Origin: CAVRCT01 sp963719645
Lineage (GTDB): Bacteria > Pseudomonadota > Gammaproteobacteria > DSM-16500
Direction of reading: 5' to 3'
Length of the DNA: 64,000 bases
Assembly (NCBI GenBank): GCA_963719645.1
Contig: CAVRCT010000005.1
Coordinates: 1-64,000 of the forward strand
A model generated the notes under the pieces. That model was not told the DNA's origin, searched no databases, and saw only the letters and a program-made list of their open reading frames with translations. Both the position numbers and the translations under genes were made by a program. This document shows, piece by piece, positions 53,019 to 61,932 of this stretch (its first letter is position 1; each line of letters opens with the position of its first letter).

Positions 53019-54107
53019 TTAACGTGTTCGCAAGTAACCGCCCGTGACACAGAGCAAGTAACCTGCCAACTCTAATGACAACAGAATGGAGGAAAGTTCA
53101 ATCGTCGTCAATCCAGAGCGCCCCATGATAACATTGAACGGGGTCACTTCATAACCAATTAGTTTCAATATTTGCTTATCCGCCGGGGGCAAGTCAAGCG
53201 TTTTCTGTTTGGTATGTTCTTGATTTTTTTCAGATAAAAACGCATTGAGACGTCCCAGCTCTTCTAACACATCATGCGCTGTCTCAACCAGCTTTGCGCC
53301 TTGGCGGATTAAGGAATGACAACCCCGCGCGACGGGATTGTGAATCGAACCTGGCATGGCGAAGACTTCTCGGTTTTGCTCAAGCGCCATGCGAGCGGTG
53401 ATGAGAGAGCCGCTGCGTTCGGCCGCTTCCACCACTAACACGCCTAAACTCAGACCGCTGATGATGCGATTACGCATGGGAAAATGCATGGCTTTTGGCG
53501 GGGCATCGATTGGGAATTCAGACAGCAAGACGCCTTTTGCTTTGATTTCATTGGCTAATTTTTGATGCGCGGGAGGATAAATTTGTTGTAAGCCGGTACC
53601 CATGACGGCAATTGTTTTACCTTCTGCCGCGAGTGCGGCTCGATGAGAGGCGGCATCGATACCTCGTGCTAATCCGCTAGTAATCGTCAAACCTGCTTTC
53701 GATAAAGAATGGGAAAATTGGGTTGCTAATTCGATGCCAAGGGGACTGGGATTGCGTGTTCCAACCATGGCGAGTTGTGGTTGGTTTAATAAAGAGAGAT
53801 CGCCTTGGGCAAATAGCAATAATGGGGGGCGCGTTATTTCACTTAACAAAATAGGATAATGCGAATCGTTAATTGAAATTAACTGACAGTGATGATCTTG
53901 GCACCATTGCCAATCTTGCTCGGCGCGCTGCCAATTGAGCTGGGTGAATTGCTCGAGGTGTGCGGGTTGAAATCCGTGGGAAAATAATTCGTCGGGACTT
54001 GTTGAGAAAAGCGTTTCGATGGGATGTTGCGTGAGCCATTGGCGGAGGGGGAAAGTGCATATGTTTGGTATGCGGGAGAGTGCTAGCCAGGGTAATGGGT
54101 TGTTCAT
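53019..54107 (-). CDS. dprA: DNA processing protein DprA (Smf)
   Basis: DprA (362 aa) loads RecA on incoming single-stranded DNA in natural transformation. The Rossmann-like core has AMVGTRNPSPLGIELATQFS, ITSGLARGIDAASHRAALAA, AVMGTGLQQIYPPAHQ and PMRNRIISGLS. An N-terminal SAM-like region (1-80) and a C-terminal winged helix (about 300-362) are present. The ATG follows AAGGA. Legionella is naturally competent; no other competence genes are in the window. Confidence 0.96.
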   Translation of the reverse strand: MNNPLPWLALSRIPNICTFPLRQWLTQHPIETLFSTSPDELFSHGFQPAHLEQFTQLNWQRAEQDWQWCQDHHCQLISINDSHYPILLSEITRPPLLLFAQGDLSLLNQPQLAMVGTRNPSPLGIELATQFSHSLSKAGLTITSGLARGIDAASHRAALAAEGKTIAVMGTGLQQIYPPAHQKLANEIKAKGVLLSEFPIDAPPKAMHFPMRNRIISGLSLGVLVVEAAERSGSLITARMALEQNREVFAMPGSIHNPVARGCHSLIRQGAKLVETAHDVLEELGRLNAFLSEKNQEHTKQKTLDLPPADKQILKLIGYEVTPFNVIMGRSGLTTIELSSILLSLELAGYLLCVTGGYLRTR

Positions 54108-54150
54108 TGTTGCGGTCCTTGTGTTTAGATGTTGTTTTTTTTATAAATTG

Positions 54151-54540
54151 TTTTATACAAATCCCCCTTGATCCCCCTTTTTCAAAGGGGGAGACGTTCT
54201 AAGCAGTATCATGTTTCACTGTTGAGACACAAAACTGCTTAGAACGTTTCCTCCTTTGGAAAAGGGGGATCAAGGGGCAATGGCACTAGCTTAAGAACTG
54301 TCGTCCCGGAATTTAGTAGCTCTTAACGAGCGCTTTTTGCTCGTTTAGAGCTACTTAATGTCCGGGATCCATTTTCAATTTACCGCCCTCTTGTTTTTTA
54401 ACTGACGTGCTTTAAGCAAAATGGATCCCGGACATTAACTGGCGCTAAATTCGCAAAAGGCGCTCATTAAGCGCCAGTAAATTCCGGGACGACAGTTCTT
54501 AAGCTAGTACCATTGGGATCAAGGGGTATCTGTATAAAAT
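54151..54540. repeat. Element A (copy 5) interrupted by element D
   Basis: TTTTATACAAATCCCCCTTG opens the left arm, with the CAAAGGGGGAGACGTTCTAA hairpin inside. The right arm is cut after GGATCAAGGGG (54277) and resumes after element D. The outer end is GTATCTGTATAAAAT. Confidence 0.85.
54278..54515 (-). mobile_element. Element C/D family, copy 2 (238 bp) with 11-bp target duplication
   Basis: The same termini as the copy at 36159 (CAATGGCACTAGCTTAAGAA and its inverse), with the internal blocks in reverse order, so it is inverted relative to copy 1. GGATCAAGGGG is perfectly repeated at 54267-54277 and 54516-54526. No ORF. Confidence 0.9.
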
Positions 54541-54635
54541 AATTTATAAAAATTCCTCTGAGTTTTTTAGAAGATAAAACTTGGGTAGATACCCATGTAA
54601 AAACAGACTGACTTGATTTTTAAGATCATCGAAAA

Positions 54636-54788
54636 GGAGTTGTTGCGCAATCCCCCACTTCCGTCATTGCGAGGAGCGTTTTTTGCGACGAAGCAATCCA
54701 GTTTTTGATTCTATAAGTCTAAAACTGGATTGCTTCGTCGCAAAAAACGCTCCTCGCAATGACGGTGCGTGAATTACGCAACAACACC
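54636..54788. mobile_element. Element G, copy 2 (153 bp) with 9-bp target duplication
   Basis: Termini GGAGTTGTTGCG and CGCAACAACACC; the arms contain GTCATTGCGAGGAGCG and TTGCGACGAAGCAATCCAG, nearly identical to copy 1. Perfect direct repeats CATCGAAAA flank it (54627-54635 and 54789-54797). Elements A, D and G account for the dprA-54861 gap. Confidence 0.88.
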
Positions 54789-54860
54789 CATCGAAAAAAC
54801 GGGGTAATTTAGGAAAAAATTAAAGTGCCCACCGGACAGTGGGCACGGAGTGTGACTGAC

Positions 54861-57800
54861 TTACGTTTTCTTCATCTTAGAAACAGCGGCACTTGACGGT
54901 TTCTCAGGTGCTTGCGCTGACAGGATGCAACCTTTTGTGAAGGCATGATAATTGTTTGATAACTTAATTTCTACCACTTGTTTTGTTTCTCCTTGTTTCG
55001 CGTCAGCAGCTGATTTTGCTTCAGGTAACGTTAATCCATTTATTGCTTTTAAATTTTTTCTTAATGTGTCAGTTGATTGACCAATCTCTTTGCTATCAAT
55101 CGCTGCTAATGCATCGATCAGTTTTGCAGTGGAATCCTTCCGCAAAACACCAAAGAAATTCCAAAATCGATACCGCCAGCTCTGTTGCGCTAATCGCTGA
55201 CGCTCTTTGGCTTCTGCTGAAATCGTTTTCAACGCGTCAGTAGTGAACGCTAATTTCTGTTTCAGTTGATCAACTGTCAGTTCTTTATCTTTGCTCTCAG
55301 ATAATAATTTAGCTTCTTTCGCTTGATGATCGCTTAGCGTACCAAATAATTGCGTAACACTGCCGGGCATCGACACGGATTCTCGGTCACTCCGGAAGAT
55401 GTAAGAGTAACTACCAAAGAAACCCACCATGCTATGCCAAAATGCAAAGTTCACTGTGTTGCAAACTGTCATCCTTAACAACGCAATAATTCCCGCCGCT
55501 TGCTCAAGCTCGCGCTGCAAGGCAGCATTCCGCACTTCCTCAAGTGCTTGCAATTTGCTTTTTGCAGCTGTAATTTGTTTTTCTTCAATTTCTTTCAGCG
55601 CATCACTCGCATCTGCCAGACGAAACTTATTCTGTATTTCCACCGATTCTCGTTTTGCATCACCGGCTGGCGCATCCAGCTTTTGATCGGATGTCAAGTC
55701 AGACATCTCAGTTAGGAAGCGCGCCACGGCTGGTCGTTGAGCCACTCCTGGGTTGCCCTCATTTTGCTTAAAAAATTCATCTCTCTTTGTTGCAATCTGA
55801 CTAACATTCTTTTTCAATTCTCGTAACGATGTATTTTGTACCGCCATTGTTATAGCTAATGCACGACACGATTGCTCTAATTGATTATAAGATTTTGTTT
55901 TAGCCTCTTGATCAGCAAGATCAATTGCCCCTTCAAGCTGCTTAACCTCTGCGCTTAATGTAGTAGTTTTATGACTTAAATCAATTAGATCCTGTCTAAC
56001 AGTCATGATATTTGCATGCGCTGCTCGTTCTAACTTTGCAACTTCTTTAATCCTGGCCTCATGCATTCCTATTTGGGTACTCAGCGTAGTTAAACCAAAT
56101 TGCGGATTTTCTTTATTGTGAGTATCATCATCATCAAGAGCATTAGCCGTTTTTCTATATTCTAACAATTTCTTACTTAATGATTTTGCTTGCACTGTAT
56201 AAAACTCAGCGTAAACAGTTGTGTTATCGCCTTGGCTAAATTGCTGTTGCTTTTCAGCAATATTTAATTCAAATGCGCTTAGCTTTTTCTCGGCGCTCTC
56301 AAGTAATGCATCTTGAGTCCTCCTGCGCGCTATCATTACATCATATTTCTCAGTAATTTTATCCCTCGTCCACTTGAATTTCTCTTCCGCAACACTTGCA
56401 TCCAATTTGACAATCTGCTGATCAAAGACTTTCGTCATAAAAGATTCGTAAAGCGATGCTGCTTCATGAAACGCATCAGTCGTTTTACGCAGGTGATCTA
56501 ATTCTTTAATCTCAGCGACACTATTTCGCAAGGCTTCCAACTGAGCCAATAATGCTCGGTTTTCCTGAACAACTTTATCCGCTATTTGAGGAATAATGAT
56601 TTCAGCTTTTGCCTTTTGCTTTTGTAATTCTACATACTGATTTCCTATCTCGGACGCACAATACTTGAGAACCTTTCGATTTTTTTTGACCACTTTTTCC
56701 GTGTAAGAAAATGGATCTTCAAGCAACAGATCGTCTTTCGCCTCTTTAGCATAGATTGTCAACTTACTACAAACCGATTCAACATGGCTTGTCAATTTCC
56801 AAGGTTTTACTGGATCACATTCCAGATAACCTGCATGGACACTCCAATCTGGCTCCGCACTAATGCTTAGCTGAATACTTTTGCCTGCGCTTGCTTCTTT
56901 TATTTTGCCGTTAACAAAATTAAGCGTTGAACATAATTCTTGTAAAACACCATTAGCCCAGCCGTTATCTTCTTTTGATTTTTTTAAAATCACAACTCCA
57001 GGTGGATTCGTGCTCTTCTTTTTCACATATGTATTTTTGTCGCAAAAATCTCCGAGTTCTTTATAAAATTGCTGTGCACGAGACGAGCTTATTACCTCAA
57101 AAAAATTTATCTTCTGTACAATTGAGTTATACAAATCGTTTCGCAACATCCATAAATTTGCGCTGGATTTGCCATCTAGAAGATTAAAAAACTCTTTGCC
57201 CATTTTTTCTAATTCAGTAGAAAAAACAGATGGCCTACCTTGAGGGCCCTCCTGAACTTTGAAACGATTTAATGTGACCCTGGTTGTTCTTGCTAACCCT
57301 TTAACTAATGCATCAAGCTTGGAAACTTGATCACTAAAAAAAGAATCGCTCAAAAGACGCTGTCCTTTCAGTTCTGGCAAAATAGAGGCTTTGCTTTTTA
57401 AATTTTCTGCAAGCTGACTCACTAAGTTTTCTGAACGACACGCATCCGCTAATTGAACTAATTTGTTAAGCTTTGCTGCTAATTCAATGCGTTTAGCTTT
57501 TTGAGATTTGAGACGCTTTGTGAAATCTGATTCGTCGTCACTGTCTTTTGCATCATCCGTATCAAATGGATCTTCTCGCATTCCATTAAATATGTACAAA
57601 TCATCTTGAACTCGATCAGTCAACGTTTTACTTAACTCTTTCTGCTCTGCTATAGCCTCTTTTGTTTTCTCTTCAAGACTACGGGGTGTCAATTCGCCTT
57701 GAGGACGCAAAATGTTTTCCAATCGAGCGTTATCTTGTAGATCTTCTATTTCACTCTCTTCGAGGATGGATCTTGACGCTTGTGCGTTAACATCTGGTTG

Positions 57801-58358
57801 CACTGGCGCAGGTGATTTCGTTGGAGTAAGAAACGCTCCTCCTTGGACGGGGGACAGTGAAAAACGAGCTGATCTGCCTTGAACGGATGAATTTGCTGAA
57901 CCATTCACGCTCGATGGAGATTTTGACTCTGAGCTGGGTAGCACACCTGGTATAGCTAATCCACTTGAGCTCATTGGAGTAGCGGGCGTTCTTGGAGTGA
58001 CTGGTTGATCGATTGGACGAATAAGTGAGCCTTTTTTTATATGGGGTGGCAATATCGATTCTTCTTTAGTCTCTAATTCTCTTTGATTTTTCGGTGGAGC
58101 AGATGCTATTTGTAGAACGACTCTTGCTTTAGCTTTTCTTCTTCTATCTCTATTACCTTTTCCAGGCTCACTCACCGACGCACTCACCAGACTCTCAGAA
58201 CTAGGTTCTGGGGTTTGCATAAAATTGTTGGTTTGACGGTTAATCCTGTCAGCCGCAGCACTTATATCTGTTGATTTTAAAGGAGTTCCGCTACGATCGG
58301 TCGCTACTGCTGATTGTGCTACTGGCTTTCCTGTTTTATTTCTATTACTGCCGTTCAT
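54861..58358 (-). CDS. Giant coiled-coil protein 1, candidate Dot/Icm effector
   Basis: 1165 residues from the ATG at 58358, which has AAGGGG eight bases upstream (the frame opens at 58379). The first 230 residues are Ser/Pro/Thr-rich and disordered. The middle (about 240-950) is mostly helical with long coiled-coil stretches (ELKKNVSQIATKRDEFFKQN, IMTVRQDLIDLSHKTTTLSA). Near 965-1110 is a domain shared with the next gene: FWHSMVGFFGSYSYI, SMPGSVTQLF and WRYRFWNFFGVLR. No signal peptide. Function unknown. A PmrA-type promoter and homology to its neighbour suggest a duplicated effector pair. Confidence 0.75.
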   Translation of the reverse strand: MNGSNRNKTGKPVAQSAVATDRSGTPLKSTDISAAADRINRQTNNFMQTPEPSSESLVSASVSEPGKGNRDRRRKAKARVVLQIASAPPKNQRELETKEESILPPHIKKGSLIRPIDQPVTPRTPATPMSSSGLAIPGVLPSSESKSPSSVNGSANSSVQGRSARFSLSPVQGGAFLTPTKSPAPVQPDVNAQASRSILEESEIEDLQDNARLENILRPQGELTPRSLEEKTKEAIAEQKELSKTLTDRVQDDLYIFNGMREDPFDTDDAKDSDDESDFTKRLKSQKAKRIELAAKLNKLVQLADACRSENLVSQLAENLKSKASILPELKGQRLLSDSFFSDQVSKLDALVKGLARTTRVTLNRFKVQEGPQGRPSVFSTELEKMGKEFFNLLDGKSSANLWMLRNDLYNSIVQKINFFEVISSSRAQQFYKELGDFCDKNTYVKKKSTNPPGVVILKKSKEDNGWANGVLQELCSTLNFVNGKIKEASAGKSIQLSISAEPDWSVHAGYLECDPVKPWKLTSHVESVCSKLTIYAKEAKDDLLLEDPFSYTEKVVKKNRKVLKYCASEIGNQYVELQKQKAKAEIIIPQIADKVVQENRALLAQLEALRNSVAEIKELDHLRKTTDAFHEAASLYESFMTKVFDQQIVKLDASVAEEKFKWTRDKITEKYDVMIARRRTQDALLESAEKKLSAFELNIAEKQQQFSQGDNTTVYAEFYTVQAKSLSKKLLEYRKTANALDDDDTHNKENPQFGLTTLSTQIGMHEARIKEVAKLERAAHANIMTVRQDLIDLSHKTTTLSAEVKQLEGAIDLADQEAKTKSYNQLEQSCRALAITMAVQNTSLRELKKNVSQIATKRDEFFKQNEGNPGVAQRPAVARFLTEMSDLTSDQKLDAPAGDAKRESVEIQNKFRLADASDALKEIEEKQITAAKSKLQALEEVRNAALQRELEQAAGIIALLRMTVCNTVNFAFWHSMVGFFGSYSYIFRSDRESVSMPGSVTQLFGTLSDHQAKEAKLLSESKDKELTVDQLKQKLAFTTDALKTISAEAKERQRLAQQSWRYRFWNFFGVLRKDSTAKLIDALAAIDSKEIGQSTDTLRKNLKAINGLTLPEAKSAADAKQGETKQVVEIKLSNNYHAFTKGCILSAQAPEKPSSAAVSKMKKT

Positions 58359-58405
58359 AATTATTACCCCTTCTCTCAATTGGGTTGGGTTTACTGATTA
58401 ATCAA

Positions 58406-58438
58406 AGTCTAAACGACTTTGCTTAAGAAAAACTTAAT
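58406..58438 (-). promoter_or_regulatory. PmrA-type box and -10 for giant protein 1
   Basis: ATTAAG-N5-CTTAAG read on the minus strand (58438 down to 58422), 10 nt, then TAGACT (58411 down to 58406), 48 nt before the ATG. Confidence 0.7.
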
Positions 58439-58497
58439 AGGTTGGATTACATTAGTATTGTCTTTGTGCAAGACAGAAGTCGAATGCGTCATTGAGA

Positions 58498-61400
58498 CTA
58501 CCCGCCAAACATTTTTCTTCTCAACGCTGTAAAACAACTTGGGGTAGCTGGTTTTTTTTCTTCTTGTTTCATTTTGAAAAAACAACCATTTGTATCAAAT
58601 ACTTTACAAGGACTCTGGATGCTAATCGGCGGTGTTTTAGGCTTAGCCGGTGCGCTCGCTTTCACTTCGCTCGAACTTGCTTTTTTAACAAGTGGCTTCG
58701 GTTGCGGCAACACTTTTTTAAAATCCGCCTTCACCGCATCGATCGATTTGTACTGTGGAAGAGTCGCTTTGGTAAATTTTTTCAAAAATTCGAGCCAGCG
58801 ATCTGTCCTTTCATCTCTTAAACCAAACCACTTATACCGACGGCTACTTTTCTTATACTCATCGCGTGCTATTGCCATTTGGCCAATACTGTCTAACGCT
58901 TCCTTGATTCTCCCTGACTTAGTGCGCATTTCTGTAATTGAACGCTCTAATTCAGCGCGTCTTTGCTCTGGGTTGACTTTAATTTCAGATAAATCAATCT
59001 GATTTGCGAGCGTAAGCTGAGCTTGAGTCGCTTGTAATTTTTTTAATGTTTCGCCTACACTACCGGGCACAGATTTGCCCGCAATGTTAGTCCAGCTACC
59101 AGCCCAACTCACTAAACTATGGAAATAATCAACGTTTTCACATATGCCCGTAGATAAGTAATCAACAATTTGTCTTACATAATCAAAGTCATCAAAAGCA
59201 GCCTTAGCCTCAGCAATCAAGGCCGCATTTCTTAACCCATCGATCTGATCTAATGCTTCTCGCAAGGGCGGCATTATTTTAGCGTCGAGCTCCCGGATAC
59301 TTTCTTCAGCATGCGCAAAGAGCTTGTTGTTGGCTACATTCTCTTGGCTTAGCGGAACTCCTCTTTTACTTTCCTCTGGGACGACTGCATCTCGGTCGTT
59401 TAACGTTTTTTTAAAGGTATTGACTAATTTAATTGTCTCACTCGATCTATGACGATCGCAGCCTACGCCTTCTGTCAGAAATTCACTTTCAACTTCTTTA
59501 AACACAACCACGTGCGTTTTTAATTCTGCAATATCTCTTTCTGCCGCATCGATATTTCTCTTTACGTTTTCGTAATCAAGCCTCCATGCAGCAGAATTTT
59601 GACCTTTTGCATCTTGTATTTTTTGCCTAGCATCCGCGACAAAATCCGCAATTTTTTTCACTAATTTATCTTTTTTGGAAGGTTTGTTTTCTTCTCCTTT
59701 CGAGGACACGACATCCACAAGAATACGCGCCGCAAACATCAATCGAGAAGCCTGTCGATCCACAAAAACATCTTGTTCGAGCTGGCCAAAATCGATCAAT
59801 AACTTCTGTTTACTGCGAAAATCTTTGCTGTCAATCAATGCTCTCAATGCACTGACTTGATCAGTGACATGTTGCCATGCTGAGATAGATTTATCCTCCA
59901 GCACAAATTGTGGCGGCACTGAATTCGGCACCGGCACGATTTGAGCCTGGTCAGCTGAGATGGCTGAAAGATCCTTTCTTATTTTTTCAATTGTTTGTTG
60001 CGTGTCTTGAATAAATGTTTGCTCTTGTTTTAATTCATCAAAACGCGCTTGCAATGCATCTCTGCGTTCGCTAATTTGCATTAGCTTTTCTTGAAGCGGC
60101 GCTTTATCCGCTCCACTCTCATATTGATCGATACTCGCGTCTAAGCTTCTCACTCTCGTTAGATAAACACCCTTACCTTTAAATACATCGCCGCCAAATT
60201 GCCGATTGGCGGCAATAATCATTTGCCTGGTTTCTCTTGATGCTGCTTTGTATCGTTCTAAATGCGCATCTTCGACATCTTGAGCGGCTTGATAGGTTTG
60301 CTCAACGCTTTTCAATAACTTTACATATTCTTTCTGAGCCGCCTCAATCTCTGCTAAAAGACTTGCGGTACTGCTTCCTTCTTTTTGATCCCTGTAATCA
60401 ACTTGCGGCTCTGGCAATGATTGAACGGTATTCAAATGGGTATCAAGCACGTCTAAAACATGCTCCCCCATGAACTTGCTATCTCTTGGAAGATGGATTG
60501 ATTTTGCGATCTGATTTAATCTTTCAAGCTGGCCTGCGATCAATTGAGCTTCTTCACTCGCCTCTTGAAAAACAGTCATGCACTCCTTAAGCGCCTGCTC
60601 GCGTTGCACAGTAACATTTTTCACTTCGCTCGCGATTTTTCCACAGCAAAAATGGGCTGCTCGATCAAGCTCTGCCAGCATTCTGTCGTGTAAAATAAGT
60701 TGGTGATAGCCTGACAGCTGTTTACCGGCGGAAGTTAATTCAAAACGCGCCAAAAAACCTACCACAGAAAAGTAACTCACATTTTTATTTTGTTTTTTCC
60801 CCAGCGGGCTTAGAATTCTATCGAAAATAACTTTTCTAGCTGTCTTATTTGTGGTTTCGTATTTTTTTATTCTCTCAATAACAAATTTTAGTAATTCAAT
60901 TAACTGTTCGGGTGATTTTTCCAGGAGGAGCTGTTTTGCTTTTTCAGTCAAACTTATTACCCTGCCTATTTCTGTTTTAAATATGGGTGCAAACGTGAGG
61001 TTTTTATCATAGAAAAAATCTAAGTTTCCTTCCCGCTCAAACGCATTCTCTATACTGGGAAAAAATGCAACCATCACTTCCTCAAGTGTATTGCATAAAT
61101 CTTCTTGCAAAACTCTTAACTGTGCCAAACTTTTTTCTATCTCATCCGCTTGCTTACCCTTTATTTTTTCTTGCAGGCTAGCGGGTAACGCTTGAATGTC
61201 GGTTTCTATTTTTGGGTGGTAAGTGATGGGCTTTGGTTCGCCTTTCGCGTCTAAAAATCTAGCGTTTAGCCCCTCTAACAACCGCGACAAATTTATCCAG
61301 CTTTCATGTTGATTGATTTTTTGTGAGAGAAGCTCATCAGAAAGATAATCTGCCATCCCAGCCTTTAAGCTTTTTTTAAACTCGGCCAGCTCACTTATCC

Positions 61401-61851
61401 TAATAAATCCTCTTAAAGCGCCTTGCTGAGTGAGCAACTCTTCGCGTTCATCCTTAATTTTCTGACTGTGTTTAGCCAACCCCTCTTCCGTACAAGCCTT
61501 GCTTTCTGACTGAAATGTTTCGATAACTTTTTGAAGCTGTGCTTCGAGCTCAGCATTATCAGCTTTAATAAGCGCCTTTGCACTCTCAGTGCTTGTAGCG
61601 GGTTTATTCGATTTATTAGGCTTGTTCACCTTTTTCTTGAGAGGCGACTTTGATTGGCGTCCTGTTTGAGGGGTCTCTGCTGGCAATGGAGCAATGGGTT
61701 GTCGGGTTGTTCGCTTGGTTTCCAGAGACGTAGTATTAGTTGATGACGTTTGTAACGTCTCTTCAGTCACAAAATTACCGAAGATAGGCTTAGGCCTTTG
61801 ATCATCAGTTTGCGGTACTTGACTTGGAACAACAATACGCCCATTTGCCAT
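58498..61851 (-). CDS. Giant coiled-coil protein 2, paralogue, candidate Dot/Icm effector
   Basis: 1117 residues. A Pro/Thr/Lys-rich N-terminus (1-95) precedes a mostly helical body with coiled coils (AQLKTHVVVF-type stretches such as DAAERDIAELKTHVVVFKEV). The region at about 895-1050 is homologous to giant protein 1: YFHSLVSWAGSWTNI, SVPGSVGETL and SRRYKWFGLRDERTDRWLEF. The C-terminus is Lys-rich and ends CFTALRRKMFGG. AGGA precedes the ATG. No signal peptide or known catalytic motif. It shares the promoter type with its neighbour. Confidence 0.75.
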   Translation of the reverse strand: MANGRIVVPSQVPQTDDQRPKPIFGNFVTEETLQTSSTNTTSLETKRTTRQPIAPLPAETPQTGRQSKSPLKKKVNKPNKSNKPATSTESAKALIKADNAELEAQLQKVIETFQSESKACTEEGLAKHSQKIKDEREELLTQQGALRGFIRISELAEFKKSLKAGMADYLSDELLSQKINQHESWINLSRLLEGLNARFLDAKGEPKPITYHPKIETDIQALPASLQEKIKGKQADEIEKSLAQLRVLQEDLCNTLEEVMVAFFPSIENAFEREGNLDFFYDKNLTFAPIFKTEIGRVISLTEKAKQLLLEKSPEQLIELLKFVIERIKKYETTNKTARKVIFDRILSPLGKKQNKNVSYFSVVGFLARFELTSAGKQLSGYHQLILHDRMLAELDRAAHFCCGKIASEVKNVTVQREQALKECMTVFQEASEEAQLIAGQLERLNQIAKSIHLPRDSKFMGEHVLDVLDTHLNTVQSLPEPQVDYRDQKEGSSTASLLAEIEAAQKEYVKLLKSVEQTYQAAQDVEDAHLERYKAASRETRQMIIAANRQFGGDVFKGKGVYLTRVRSLDASIDQYESGADKAPLQEKLMQISERRDALQARFDELKQEQTFIQDTQQTIEKIRKDLSAISADQAQIVPVPNSVPPQFVLEDKSISAWQHVTDQVSALRALIDSKDFRSKQKLLIDFGQLEQDVFVDRQASRLMFAARILVDVVSSKGEENKPSKKDKLVKKIADFVADARQKIQDAKGQNSAAWRLDYENVKRNIDAAERDIAELKTHVVVFKEVESEFLTEGVGCDRHRSSETIKLVNTFKKTLNDRDAVVPEESKRGVPLSQENVANNKLFAHAEESIRELDAKIMPPLREALDQIDGLRNAALIAEAKAAFDDFDYVRQIVDYLSTGICENVDYFHSLVSWAGSWTNIAGKSVPGSVGETLKKLQATQAQLTLANQIDLSEIKVNPEQRRAELERSITEMRTKSGRIKEALDSIGQMAIARDEYKKSSRRYKWFGLRDERTDRWLEFLKKFTKATLPQYKSIDAVKADFKKVLPQPKPLVKKASSSEVKASAPAKPKTPPISIQSPCKVFDTNGCFFKMKQEEKKPATPSCFTALRRKMFGG

Positions 61852-61896
61852 GCTAATATCCTATCGTATTTGATTTCATGATGAAGACTACCGACT

Positions 61897-61929
61897 ATGC
61901 TAATGGATTTTGCTTAAGAAAAGCTTAAG
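61897..61929 (-). promoter_or_regulatory. PmrA-type box and -10 for giant protein 2
   Basis: CTTAAG-N5-CTTAAG (61913-61929), a perfect site, then 10 nt and TAGCAT (61902 down to 61897), 46 nt before the ATG. It sits 3 nt beyond the gshB stop. Confidence 0.75.
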
Positions 61930-61932
61930 TTC

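Noticed and set aside
28600..58340. Shared peptide PVAQSAV in the 28030 gene and giant protein 1 as a common targeting motif
   Set aside because: Seven residues in low-complexity linkers at different positions are not enough to claim a shared signal.
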